In this document: piece by piece, positions 1 to 5,052 of the stretch
Numbering within the stretch: the stretch's first letter is position 1
Layout of the letters: each line of letters begins with the position of its first letter
Assembly (NCBI GenBank): GCA_046262735.1
Contig: JBHEMD010000177.1
Span: 1-6,892, forward strand
Length of the DNA stretch: 6,892 bases
Source: AV17 sp046262735
Lineage (GTDB): Bacteria; Verrucomicrobiota; Verrucomicrobiia; Chthoniobacterales; UBA10450
Reading direction: 5' to 3'
The notes under the pieces: model-generated
Seen by the model: only the letters and a program-made list of their open reading frames with translations
Databases searched by the model: none
Told to the model about the DNA's origin: nothing
Made by a program: the position numbers and the translations under genes

Positions 1-231
1 AGCACGCTTGCGGCCGTCGCGCTCTACTATTATTCGCGCGAAGTCTTGCCGCTTTTCACCACCTACCTCGCAGCCGGAAATAATCCCGATCAACCGGGGC
101 GGTTTTTGCAATGGCTCTATCCGCGCCAGCCGGTGAAGACCTACCGGATCGAAGGGCGATGGCTGGATATTGGGAGCAAGGAAACGCTCGAGAAGGCCAA
201 CGAGATTTTCGCAATAACGAGATCCGAATGA
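1..231 (+). CDS. Sugar-1-phosphate nucleotidyltransferase, C-terminal part (5' cut by window)
   Basis: This is the last 76 residues of a protein whose start lies outside the window; frame 1 is open from base 1 to a TGA at 229-231. The ending carries features typical of the NDP-sugar pyrophosphorylase (NTP_transferase) family: a Y-Y-Y-x-R-E-V-L-P segment, then N-N-P-D-x-P-G-x-F-x-x-W-L-Y, P-V-x-x-Y, and finally G-x-W-L-D-I-G-S-K-E-T-L-x-x-A-N-x-I-F. Such enzymes transfer a nucleotidyl group from an NTP to a sugar 1-phosphate, giving an activated sugar for cell-surface glycans; they act in the cytoplasm. The N-terminal nucleotide-binding loop is not in view, so the sugar and nucleotide cannot be named. 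The final codons (T-R-S-E-stop) run into a GAATGAC repeat that supplies the stop. The first TTG in the visible frame (46) is internal, not a real start. Confidence 0.85.
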   Translation, partial: STLAAVALYYYSREVLPLFTTYLAAGNNPDQPGRFLQWLYPRQPVKTYRIEGRWLDIGSKETLEKANEIFAITRSE

Positions 232-324
232 CGAATGACGAAGAAATGACGAAGCCCGAAAAACTTTTCGTCAATTGAAACATCCGGGTTTCCTTCGCCA
301 TCCGTGATTCGTGCTTCGTCATTT
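226..324. repeat. Intergenic repeat with inverted arms between two convergent genes
   Basis: The left part is a run of GAATGAC units with period 7 (226-232, 233-239), then GAAGAAATGACGAAG. The segment 244-260 is complementary to 308-324 at 16 of 17 positions, so the RNA could form a long stem around a loop of about 47 nt. The element lies between two convergent genes and overlaps both ends: the TGA of the nucleotidyltransferase (229-231) and the TGA of the DUF5069 gene (319-321, minus strand) both lie in a copy of the A-A-T-G-A-C-G-A-A unit. It may be a small dispersed palindromic element and could act as a two-way transcription end point, but there is no T-tract typical of an intrinsic terminator. 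Membership of a genome-wide family is inference. Confidence 0.6.
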
Positions 325-747
325 TCGCCGTCCTTCGTCGAACTCGATCAGATCGAAATAAGTCTGGATATCGGCGCGACCTTCGCCGCCAGCTTGTTTC
401 AGGAAATGAAGGAAGCGGGCCTTTTTCGCGGCCGTATCGGGGTGACGGGAGATCATCGCCCAGTTCCATCGCTCGATTTCTTCAGCTGAACGCTTCGCCC
501 CGTGCTCCTGCACCCAATGCAAAATCTCGTCGTCAGTGTTGAGTCGGTTCGCGGTTTCCTCGAACGCGTCGCCATCCAATTTGAGAAAGGCGAGTAGATG
601 CCTATCGAAGCCGACGGTCTTGTAGTTGTATCCGTCGAGCAGGCCCTGGCGATGGAGCCGCGCTTTGTCGATCAAACGCGGGAGATGAACATAGCCGCCG
701 AGTTTCTCGTACGGACTACGAGGATGCGCTTTCCGAGTCGACGCCAA
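319..747 (-). CDS. DUF5069 family protein
   Basis: A 142-residue protein that I recognise as DUF5069, a short family of unknown function common in Verrucomicrobia and Planctomycetes. The recognition rests on the N-terminal signature R-S-P-x-E-K-L-G-G-x-V-H-L-P-R-L-I-D-K-A-R-L (residues about 11-32), followed by a Y-N-Y segment and D-x-x-L-L-x-F-L. No signal peptide or membrane segment is visible, so it is probably cytoplasmic. The start is a TTG at 747, only one base after the stop (749-751) of the zinc-ribbon bactofilin. No ATG or GTG fits before the signature and no Shine-Dalgarno sequence is obvious, so translation is probably coupled to the upstream gene. It is the last gene of the inferred bactofilin operon. 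Its last residues (R-R-K) and stop lie in or next to the intergenic repeat, so the C-terminus may have been reshaped by it. Confidence 0.85.
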   Translation of the reverse strand: MASTRKAHPRSPYEKLGGYVHLPRLIDKARLHRQGLLDGYNYKTVGFDRHLLAFLKLDGDAFEETANRLNTDDEILHWVQEHGAKRSAEEIERWNWAMISRHPDTAAKKARFLHFLKQAGGEGRADIQTYFDLIEFDEGRRK

Positions 748-748
748 C

Positions 749-1597
749 TTAAATCGCAGGGAGCGGCTGGACGGCCGCGGCCGGTAAGGGCGTTTCGCGC
801 GCCGGCGCAGCCGCCGGTTTCTCCTTCGGCAACAGTTCGGCTTGAGTCAGGTTCGCCTGCCCGATCACGAGTTGGCCGGAAAAGATTCCGCCTTTATCGA
901 TGGTGATCGATTTGGCGGTGACGTTGCCCTCGAGCAAGCCAGTCTTGTGAATGTTGACCGCGCCAGTGGCGATGATCTCGGCGGACATGCGCCCCTTGAT
1001 GTCGATGTTAGCGACGCGCACGCGCCGGAAACATTGCACCTCCGCTTTGCGCTCGACGCAGACGTAATTGGCAACGAGACGCCCGGGAATTTTGCCCACG
1101 AAATCGATGGTGACAGACTCTTCGCACTCGAGGTTGCCGCGCAGTTTGCCTTCAACCAGGGCCGAGCGGCAAACGACGCTGGTGCTACTGAGATCGCCTT
1201 TCGAAGTGAGGTGGACCTCGCCGCGTGTGCGGATCGAGCGGCTAAAACTGGTCGTAATTTTGTAATCGCGCAGATCGATATGTGCGCTGCAACCGGGGCA
1301 ATTGGTCGACATGCTCGCATCGCTGACCTCGTGTTTGCGTTTGCACTCAAAACACGCTACCGCGCGCGTGCGCGGTTTGTTCCAAAGCGCCCCGAGCTTC
1401 GGAAATGCGGAAGGCTCCCGCGCGGCTGCCGGTTCGGCTTCCTTGACGCGAAGCTTTAGGCCGGCTTTGGGGGCGGCCGGCGCGAAATAGCGGCCGCACT
1501 GCCGGCACATCGTGCTCTTGGCCGCCGCATAATCCATCTGCTTAAAACCACAGTGTGGACACTCCACACTGACTTTGGCAGGCGACAGCTTGGCCAC
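749..1597 (-). CDS. Bactofilin with two N-terminal zinc ribbons
   Basis: A 282-residue protein in three parts. Residues about 13-34 form a zinc ribbon (C13-P-H-C16 and C31-R-Q-C34). Residues 82-103 form a second (C82-F-E-C85 and C100-P-G-C103), after a linker rich in Ala, Pro, Lys and Glu. From about 115 to 240 there is a bactofilin (PF04519-type) beta-helix with repeated short strands and glycines, such as V-E-G-K-L-R-G-N-L and L-E-G-N-V-T-A-K-S-I. The tail is Ala/Pro-rich. Bactofilins self-assemble without nucleotide into filaments that scaffold cell-wall or envelope proteins; the ribbons would add a metal-dependent protein- or nucleic-acid-binding module, which is inference. The start is GTG at 1597. 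A perfect AGGAGG at 1615-1620 lies 17 nt upstream, unusually far, and no closer in-frame start exists. The gene begins 27 nt after the first bactofilin ends and is probably co-transcribed with it. Confidence 0.85.
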   Translation of the reverse strand: MAKLSPAKVSVECPHCGFKQMDYAAAKSTMCRQCGRYFAPAAPKAGLKLRVKEAEPAAAREPSAFPKLGALWNKPRTRAVACFECKRKHEVSDASMSTNCPGCSAHIDLRDYKITTSFSRSIRTRGEVHLTSKGDLSSTSVVCRSALVEGKLRGNLECEESVTIDFVGKIPGRLVANYVCVERKAEVQCFRRVRVANIDIKGRMSAEIIATGAVNIHKTGLLEGNVTAKSITIDKGGIFSGQLVIGQANLTQAELLPKEKPAAAPARETPLPAAAVQPLPAI

Positions 1598-1614
1598 GGT
1601 TGCGCGGAGCGAAG

Positions 1615-1620
1615 CCTCCT
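1615..1620 (-). promoter_or_regulatory. Strong Shine-Dalgarno (AGGAGG) with long spacing
   Basis: The minus strand reads AGGAGG here, just after the stop codon of the first bactofilin (1625-1627). It is 17 nt from the GTG at 1597, where 5-9 nt is usual. The in-frame codons between them (GCT TCG CTC CGC GCA ACC) contain no start codon, so the GTG stays the best choice. Confidence 0.5.
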
Positions 1621-1624
1621 CTCG

Positions 1625-2158
1625 TTAGGGACGCGCGCCGCCGAAGGCGGCTTTGACCGGCTCTTCGTGCCGGAGAACTTCCGGCCGACTCGGCATCGGT
1701 TTGGATACGCTGGTGCCGCTGGTCACTTCGGATTTGCCAATGAAAGTTGCGCCTTCTTCGATGACAAGGCGTGCCGCTTTGAGGTCGCCCTGCAGCGTGC
1801 ATTTGGCCCTCAGCTCGCAGCGCTCGGCTACGGTGATGTTGCCCTGCACTTTGCCGAAAACTGTGATCGATTTGGTCTTAATTTCGCCGCGGATATCGGC
1901 GTTCTCACCGATCGTCAGCACACCATCAGAATTGATTTCGCCTTCGACTTTCCCGTCGATGAGCAGCTCCTTTTGGAATTTAATCGAGCCTTTGATTTCG
2001 ACATCGCTCGAGAGGACGTCTTTGCCAGAATGTTCTGCCATATGTTTTTGGTAATCGGTTGTTGATGGTGATGGTTTCGGTTGATCGCCGCGCCCGAATC
2101 GACTCTGATCCTCAGCCGGTATGGGCAGCGAAGTGTCGCCAATCGGCTTTTGCGGCAT
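1625..2158 (-). CDS. Bactofilin (polymer-forming cytoskeletal protein)
   Basis: A canonical bactofilin of 177 residues if it starts at the ATG at 2158. The longer GTG start at 2173 adds five residues and gives 182. A flexible, polar N-terminal arm of about 45 residues is followed by the bactofilin beta-helix (about residues 47-145 from the ATG), with the typical turns L-L-I-D-G-K-V-E-G-E-I, L-T-I-G-E-N-A-D-I-R-G-E-I, V-F-G-K-V-Q-G-N-I and L-Q-G-D-L. A Pro/Arg-rich tail ends the protein. There is no signal peptide. Family members form nucleotide-independent filaments, often membrane-associated, with roles in cell shape, stalk or appendage growth and chromosome positioning. I prefer the ATG because the promoter found here places the transcript start at about 2172, on top of the GTG; a leaderless GTG transcript remains possible. 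It is the first gene of the inferred operon with the zinc-ribbon bactofilin and the DUF5069 gene. Confidence 0.9.
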   Translation of the reverse strand: MPQKPIGDTSLPIPAEDQSRFGRGDQPKPSPSTTDYQKHMAEHSGKDVLSSDVEIKGSIKFQKELLIDGKVEGEINSDGVLTIGENADIRGEIKTKSITVFGKVQGNITVAERCELRAKCTLQGDLKAARLVIEEGATFIGKSEVTSGTSVSKPMPSRPEVLRHEEPVKAAFGGARP

Positions 2159-2178
2159 GAACTTTTTCAACACGCGTT

Positions 2179-2207
2179 ATTATCGTGAGGTGGATGATTT
2201 CTGTCAA
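2179..2207 (-). promoter_or_regulatory. Sigma70-type promoter of the bactofilin operon
   Basis: On the minus strand TTGACA (2207-2202, a perfect -35 box) is followed by exactly 17 bp and GATAAT (2184-2179, five of six matches to the -10 box). Transcription would begin near 2172, giving a leader of about 14 nt before the ATG at 2158. This is the best promoter match I found in the window. It lies in the gap between the STT3-like gene and the bactofilin, which argues that the bactofilin cluster has its own transcription unit. Confidence 0.7.
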
Positions 2208-2222
2208 CGTAATCCCAAAGAG

Positions 2223-2251
2223 ATTCACCGTAAATTCACCGCTATTCACCG
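2223..2251 (-). repeat. Three CGGTGAAT direct repeats upstream of the bactofilin promoter
   Basis: The minus strand carries CGGTGAAT at 2251-2244, 2241-2234 and 2230-2223, with start-to-start spacing of 10 and 11 bp. A weaker fourth copy (TGGTGAGT, 2262-2255) lies in the end of the STT3-like coding region. The repeats cover about -51 to -79 relative to the predicted transcript start, a usual place for activator binding. The TGA stop of the STT3-like gene lies in the first perfect copy. They could be operator sites or just a small imperfect tandem repeat. Confidence 0.5.
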
Positions 2252-3835
2252 GTTACTCACCACCACCCGGTAAAGTTTGCCCGCGCCGTTTTGGCCGGAA
2301 AAGCTCAGAAACAACGGCGCGCGCGCAGGTGTACGATCGAGCGCGAAGCAAACCGCGGGACCTTGCGGCACCGAGACACCCAAAATTTTCTCGGAATTTT
2401 GCGCGACACGCTCCGCATCATAGGCAACGACCCAGGCGACCTCGTGTTTGAGCAAAATTTCGCGCGCAATCTGCCAATCGTGGGCCAGAAAGAAGCGCGC
2501 CGTGTCTGCGATCCCCTCGATGCTCTCATGCGAACTTCCGGCTACACCAGGTTGGCCCGACCAATAGGCGATCGGTGGCGAAATCCACCACGGCGCCAGG
2601 AACGCACGCTTCTCTGGCGACCGCAAAACCAAGGCCAGATCGCGCAGTTGGACTGAGTCATTCCGTTGCTGCACGCGCCGCGCGTAGGCGAGCTCATCCG
2701 GCCACAGCCGCTCATCCCACGCGTGCGCGACCGGGAACATCGACAGTATGAACGCGACCCAGACCGCGGCGCGCGATTGGATCGGTTCGAGCAAGACAGG
2801 TAGCGCAAGCGCGAAGATTACTGCAAAAAAATACGCCCAGCGCGCCTGGCAGATGGTGAGCAGATACGTCGCAATCAGCAGGCCGATGACAAATATGGGC
2901 TTATGCTGGTCTGCGCCGTTCATGCTCTTGCTCCAGCGCGTCCAAATAAGAATCGGCGCAATGACAATCATATAGCCGACCCAGCGGAACCAGATCGGAT
3001 CCAGCGGCGGCACACGGGCGAGCTCACCAATCGCGCGCGCCCAGTTTTGGAAAATTGGATCGCGCGCATAGAAGATGGACAAGGAGGGAATCCGGCGCTC
3101 AATCAGCAGCGCGACTCCGATCACTGCGGCGAACACGATCCAACCGATTCGGCGGTGCCGGCCGAACGTAAGTTGTCGATCTTGGGTCCTGAAGAGCATG
3201 AGCAGGAGGATGAGCAAAAGCAGGACAAACGGTTCGTAGGCGGAAACCCAAATCGCCAAACCCCACGCGATCCCACTGGCGAGACTCCAGTTTCGCGACG
3301 GTTCGATGCGCAGTGTCCATTCGGCGCAGATCGCAATTGTAACGAGCAAGATCAACAACGACTGGTGATCCGGCCGGCCGAGCTCGCCGCCATGAACGAG
3401 AATCGGGCTGACCACGTAAAGGATCAGCAGCCCCCAGCGGTAACGAAACCGCATCCGCCGCGACCACCACCAGAGGAACCAACCGCCGCACAACGCGAGC
3501 AGGGGCGAGACGAATGCACCGGCGAGATCGAGCGCGTGCGCCGTAAACGGCGCGAGCAAGATCGACAATGCAACGATCAGATAATCGAGCGGTGCGGTCG
3601 TGTGCGGCATCGTGCCGGTCGGAAAATCTTCAAAATCGTGATGACGCACGATCAAGCCCGGGTGCTCCGCGCACATGCGTGCCCGCGTCATCCGCGCGTA
3701 ACAATCGGAATCGGTAAAGTAAACATTCCCGGCAACGAACACATCCCGGTAGTTGGCGCACCGCGTCGCGACGATAAGACTGCTCAGGATGAGGAGCTCG
3801 ACAATACTTAGACCGATCGCCACGATTCGGACCAC
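2246..3835 (-). CDS. STT3-like GT-C membrane glycosyltransferase (divergent oligosaccharyltransferase homologue)
   Basis: A polytopic membrane protein of about 529 residues from the GTG at 3835. An ATG at 3931 would give 561; numbering below uses that longer form. Many hydrophobic helices run from about residue 33 to 400, followed by a soluble C-terminal domain. Several features match the STT3/AglB/PglB family in order: an acidic loop motif T-D-S-D-C-Y (D74, D76), F-P-T-G-x-x-P-H with A-P-L-D-Y-L near 103-118, G-R-P-D-H-Q at 185-190 in place of G-x-x-D-x-D/H, A-I-G-E at 300-303 like T-I-x-E, Q-A-R-W-A-Y-F near 362-368, and A-P-W-W-I-S-P-P at 446-453 where the family has W-W-D-Y-G. STT3 proteins move a lipid-linked glycan onto asparagine outside the membrane. 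The changed W-W-D motif leaves it open whether this one does so or is another GT-C transferase. I chose GTG because residues 1-32 look unlike the family and overlap a divergent gene. Confidence 0.65.
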   Translation of the reverse strand: MVRIVAIGLSIVELLILSSLIVATRCANYRDVFVAGNVYFTDSDCYARMTRARMCAEHPGLIVRHHDFEDFPTGTMPHTTAPLDYLIVALSILLAPFTAHALDLAGAFVSPLLALCGGWFLWWWSRRMRFRYRWGLLILYVVSPILVHGGELGRPDHQSLLILLVTIAICAEWTLRIEPSRNWSLASGIAWGLAIWVSAYEPFVLLLLILLLMLFRTQDRQLTFGRHRRIGWIVFAAVIGVALLIERRIPSLSIFYARDPIFQNWARAIGELARVPPLDPIWFRWVGYMIVIAPILIWTRWSKSMNGADQHKPIFVIGLLIATYLLTICQARWAYFFAVIFALALPVLLEPIQSRAAVWVAFILSMFPVAHAWDERLWPDELAYARRVQQRNDSVQLRDLALVLRSPEKRAFLAPWWISPPIAYWSGQPGVAGSSHESIEGIADTARFFLAHDWQIAREILLKHEVAWVVAYDAERVAQNSEKILGVSVPQGPAVCFALDRTPARAPLFLSFSGQNGAGKLYRVVVSNR

Positions 3836-3844
3836 GAGTCGAGA

Positions 3845-4249
3845 ATGGCAAAACGAAGATCGAAAATCGAAATCAAATCGCGCCTCAATAGTAGACTTCG
3901 TCCAACCGTAACGCGTGAGTCGCGTGCGCATCGATTACTCGCGCTCAACGCGGCAAAACAAGCTGAGCGCGTGGTGCCGATGTTTGAAAAAGAGCGCGCA
4001 AACGATGATCGGCCGCGCCGAGCGGTCGAAGCGATCAGAGCCTGGGCACGCGGGCAGCGTGAATTGGGAATGGCAGAGGTCCGCAGGCTCGCACTCGGCT
4101 CGCACGCCGCCGCCCGCCTTGCCAAAACCGATGCGGCAAGATTCGCCGCGCGCGCGGCCGGTCACGCTGGCGCCACCTGGCACGTGCCCACCCACGCCAC
4201 GGCTGTCATCGTCTACGTTCGAAAAGCCATCCTCGCGAACCAAACGTAA
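3845..4249 (+). CDS. Imm5-like putative immunity protein
   Basis: A 134-residue Ala/Arg-rich, probably all-helical protein. It resembles the family often annotated 'putative immunity protein' (Imm5-like). The match is in H-R-L-L-A-L, A-E-R-V-V-P-M-F-E, then D-D-R-P-R-R-A-V-E-A-I-R-A-W-A-R-G (about residues 54-70), S-H-A-A-A-R, A-A-R-A-A-G-H-A-x-A-T-W-H-V and H-A-T-A. The conserved histidines suggest a shared helical core, but the molecular role is not established. The ATG at 3845 is the only start before the conserved H-R-L-L-A-L segment. It lies a few bases from the divergent STT3-like start, so the two may share a control region. No toxin gene is adjacent, so an immunity function cannot be inferred from context. 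Confidence 0.7.
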   Translation: MAKRRSKIEIKSRLNSRLRPTVTRESRAHRLLALNAAKQAERVVPMFEKERANDDRPRRAVEAIRAWARGQRELGMAEVRRLALGSHAAARLAKTDAARFAARAAGHAGATWHVPTHATAVIVYVRKAILANQT

Positions 4250-4309
4250 CCCAAGCGCAAATTGGGCCTGGCACTTGCTCCAAGATCGACAAGAACGTTC
4301 GCCCATCCC

Positions 4310-4750
4310 ATGGACCACGAGGAAACAAGCGTCGCGACGATCACTCCTCCGGAAAAAAAATCCCACCTCCTCCATATCATGCATGTGGACGACGATCGGG
4401 ACTTGCGCCTGCTCATCTCCGCGTCGTTGCGAGATTTTGGTTATTTTGTAGCCACCGCCGGTTCGGTGGCGGAAGCCTTGCAACTCGCGAGAGAACTCAG
4501 ATTCAACCTCTTTATCCTCGATGTGCGACTGCCCGATGGCACCGGCGTTGAGTTGTGCCAGGAACTGCAAGAACTGCAGCCCGGCGTGCCGGTGATTTAC
4601 TACTCGGCCTACGCCAGCGACGAGGAACAAAAGGCGGCGCTCTCCGTCTGCGGGGATGCTTATCTCAAGAAGCCGGTCTCGGCTGAATATCTCCAGCAAA
4701 CAATCGCCCGGCTGCTGCCTGAGGCAGCCATAGGATCGCTCGATTCTTGA
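4310..4750 (+). CDS. Single-domain response regulator (CheY-like receiver)
   Basis: A 146-residue protein from the ATG at 4310. A TTG at 4262 would add 16 residues that do not look conserved. It has one receiver (REC) domain and no output domain. Numbering from the ATG, the acidic pocket is D27-D28-D29 in H-V-D-D-D-R-D, the phospho-acceptor is D71 in L-F-I-L-D-V-R-L-P-D-G, the switch Ser is S99 in Y-Y-S-A-Y, and the conserved Lys is K121 in L-K-K-P. All the residues needed for phosphorylation are present. The first 22 or so residues form an unconserved arm, and an A8 run lies in its codons at 4353-4360. No histidine kinase is nearby, so the partner is unknown; such proteins usually act in phosphorelays or by binding a target protein. 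Confidence 0.9.
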   Translation: MDHEETSVATITPPEKKSHLLHIMHVDDDRDLRLLISASLRDFGYFVATAGSVAEALQLARELRFNLFILDVRLPDGTGVELCQELQELQPGVPVIYYSAYASDEEQKAALSVCGDAYLKKPVSAEYLQQTIARLLPEAAIGSLDS

Positions 4751-4758
4751 TCGCGACC

Positions 4759-4802
4759 GGCCTGTAGCTCAGTGACCTGCTCCTGAAGGCAGAGTTAGAG
4801 CA
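4759..4802 (+). pseudogene. tRNA 5'-end remnant split by a 19-nt insertion
   Basis: GGCCTGTAGCTCAG at 4759-4772 is identical to bases 2-15 of the intact tRNA gene 105 bp downstream (4864-4877). GTTAGAGCA at 4794-4802 matches the rest of its D arm (4880-4888). Between the halves, 19 nt (4775-4793) are inserted into what would be the D loop; they contain CTGC and GCAG arms able to form a small hairpin. Nothing after 4802 resembles an anticodon or T arm, so this is not a working tRNA. It begins 8 bp after the receiver gene stops. Confidence 0.6.
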
Positions 4803-4861
4803 AACCCAGAAGCTTTCGGGGTTGGTCATCAGTGGTTCGCCATGCTTCATTCGGAATAGCA

Positions 4862-4935
<74 letters not shown>

Positions 4936-5052
4936 GCTCCGAATGTCTTCGCGGCTGCCACTTCGAAAGACACGAGATGCGTCTCCATTAACTACCGTGC
5001 CCGCGCGCCAGCAACGAATTGCTCGCCGGCACCAGGCGTTGTCCATTTCATC
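4936..5052. other. Spacer between tRNA and methyltransferase
   Basis: This 117-bp spacer shows no convincing RNA fold, terminator with a T-tract, or promoter match. A minus-strand reading frame that spans it is the antisense of the tRNA and not a gene. Confidence 0.5.

Noticed and set aside
842..1459. Plus-strand frame of 205 residues
   Set aside because: It is antisense to the zinc-ribbon bactofilin and shows no family features of its own.
2903..3811. Plus-strand frame of 302 residues
   Set aside because: It is the shadow of the STT3-like gene: very rich in Arg, Pro, Glu and Gln with no family signature, whereas the minus strand has hydrophobic helices and motifs.
4269..4278. TGGCAC and TTGC boxes upstream of the receiver gene as a sigma54 promoter
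   Set aside because: The two boxes directly abut, whereas sigma54 promoters need about five bases between them.
3935..4699. Minus-strand frame of 254 residues
   Set aside because: It lies opposite both the Imm5-like and the receiver genes, which carry clear family motifs; it has no recognisable motif itself.
4710..4729. Hairpin (GCTGCC-TGA-GGCAGC) near the end of the receiver gene as a terminator
   Set aside because: It lies inside the coding region about 20 bp before the stop and is not followed by a T-tract.
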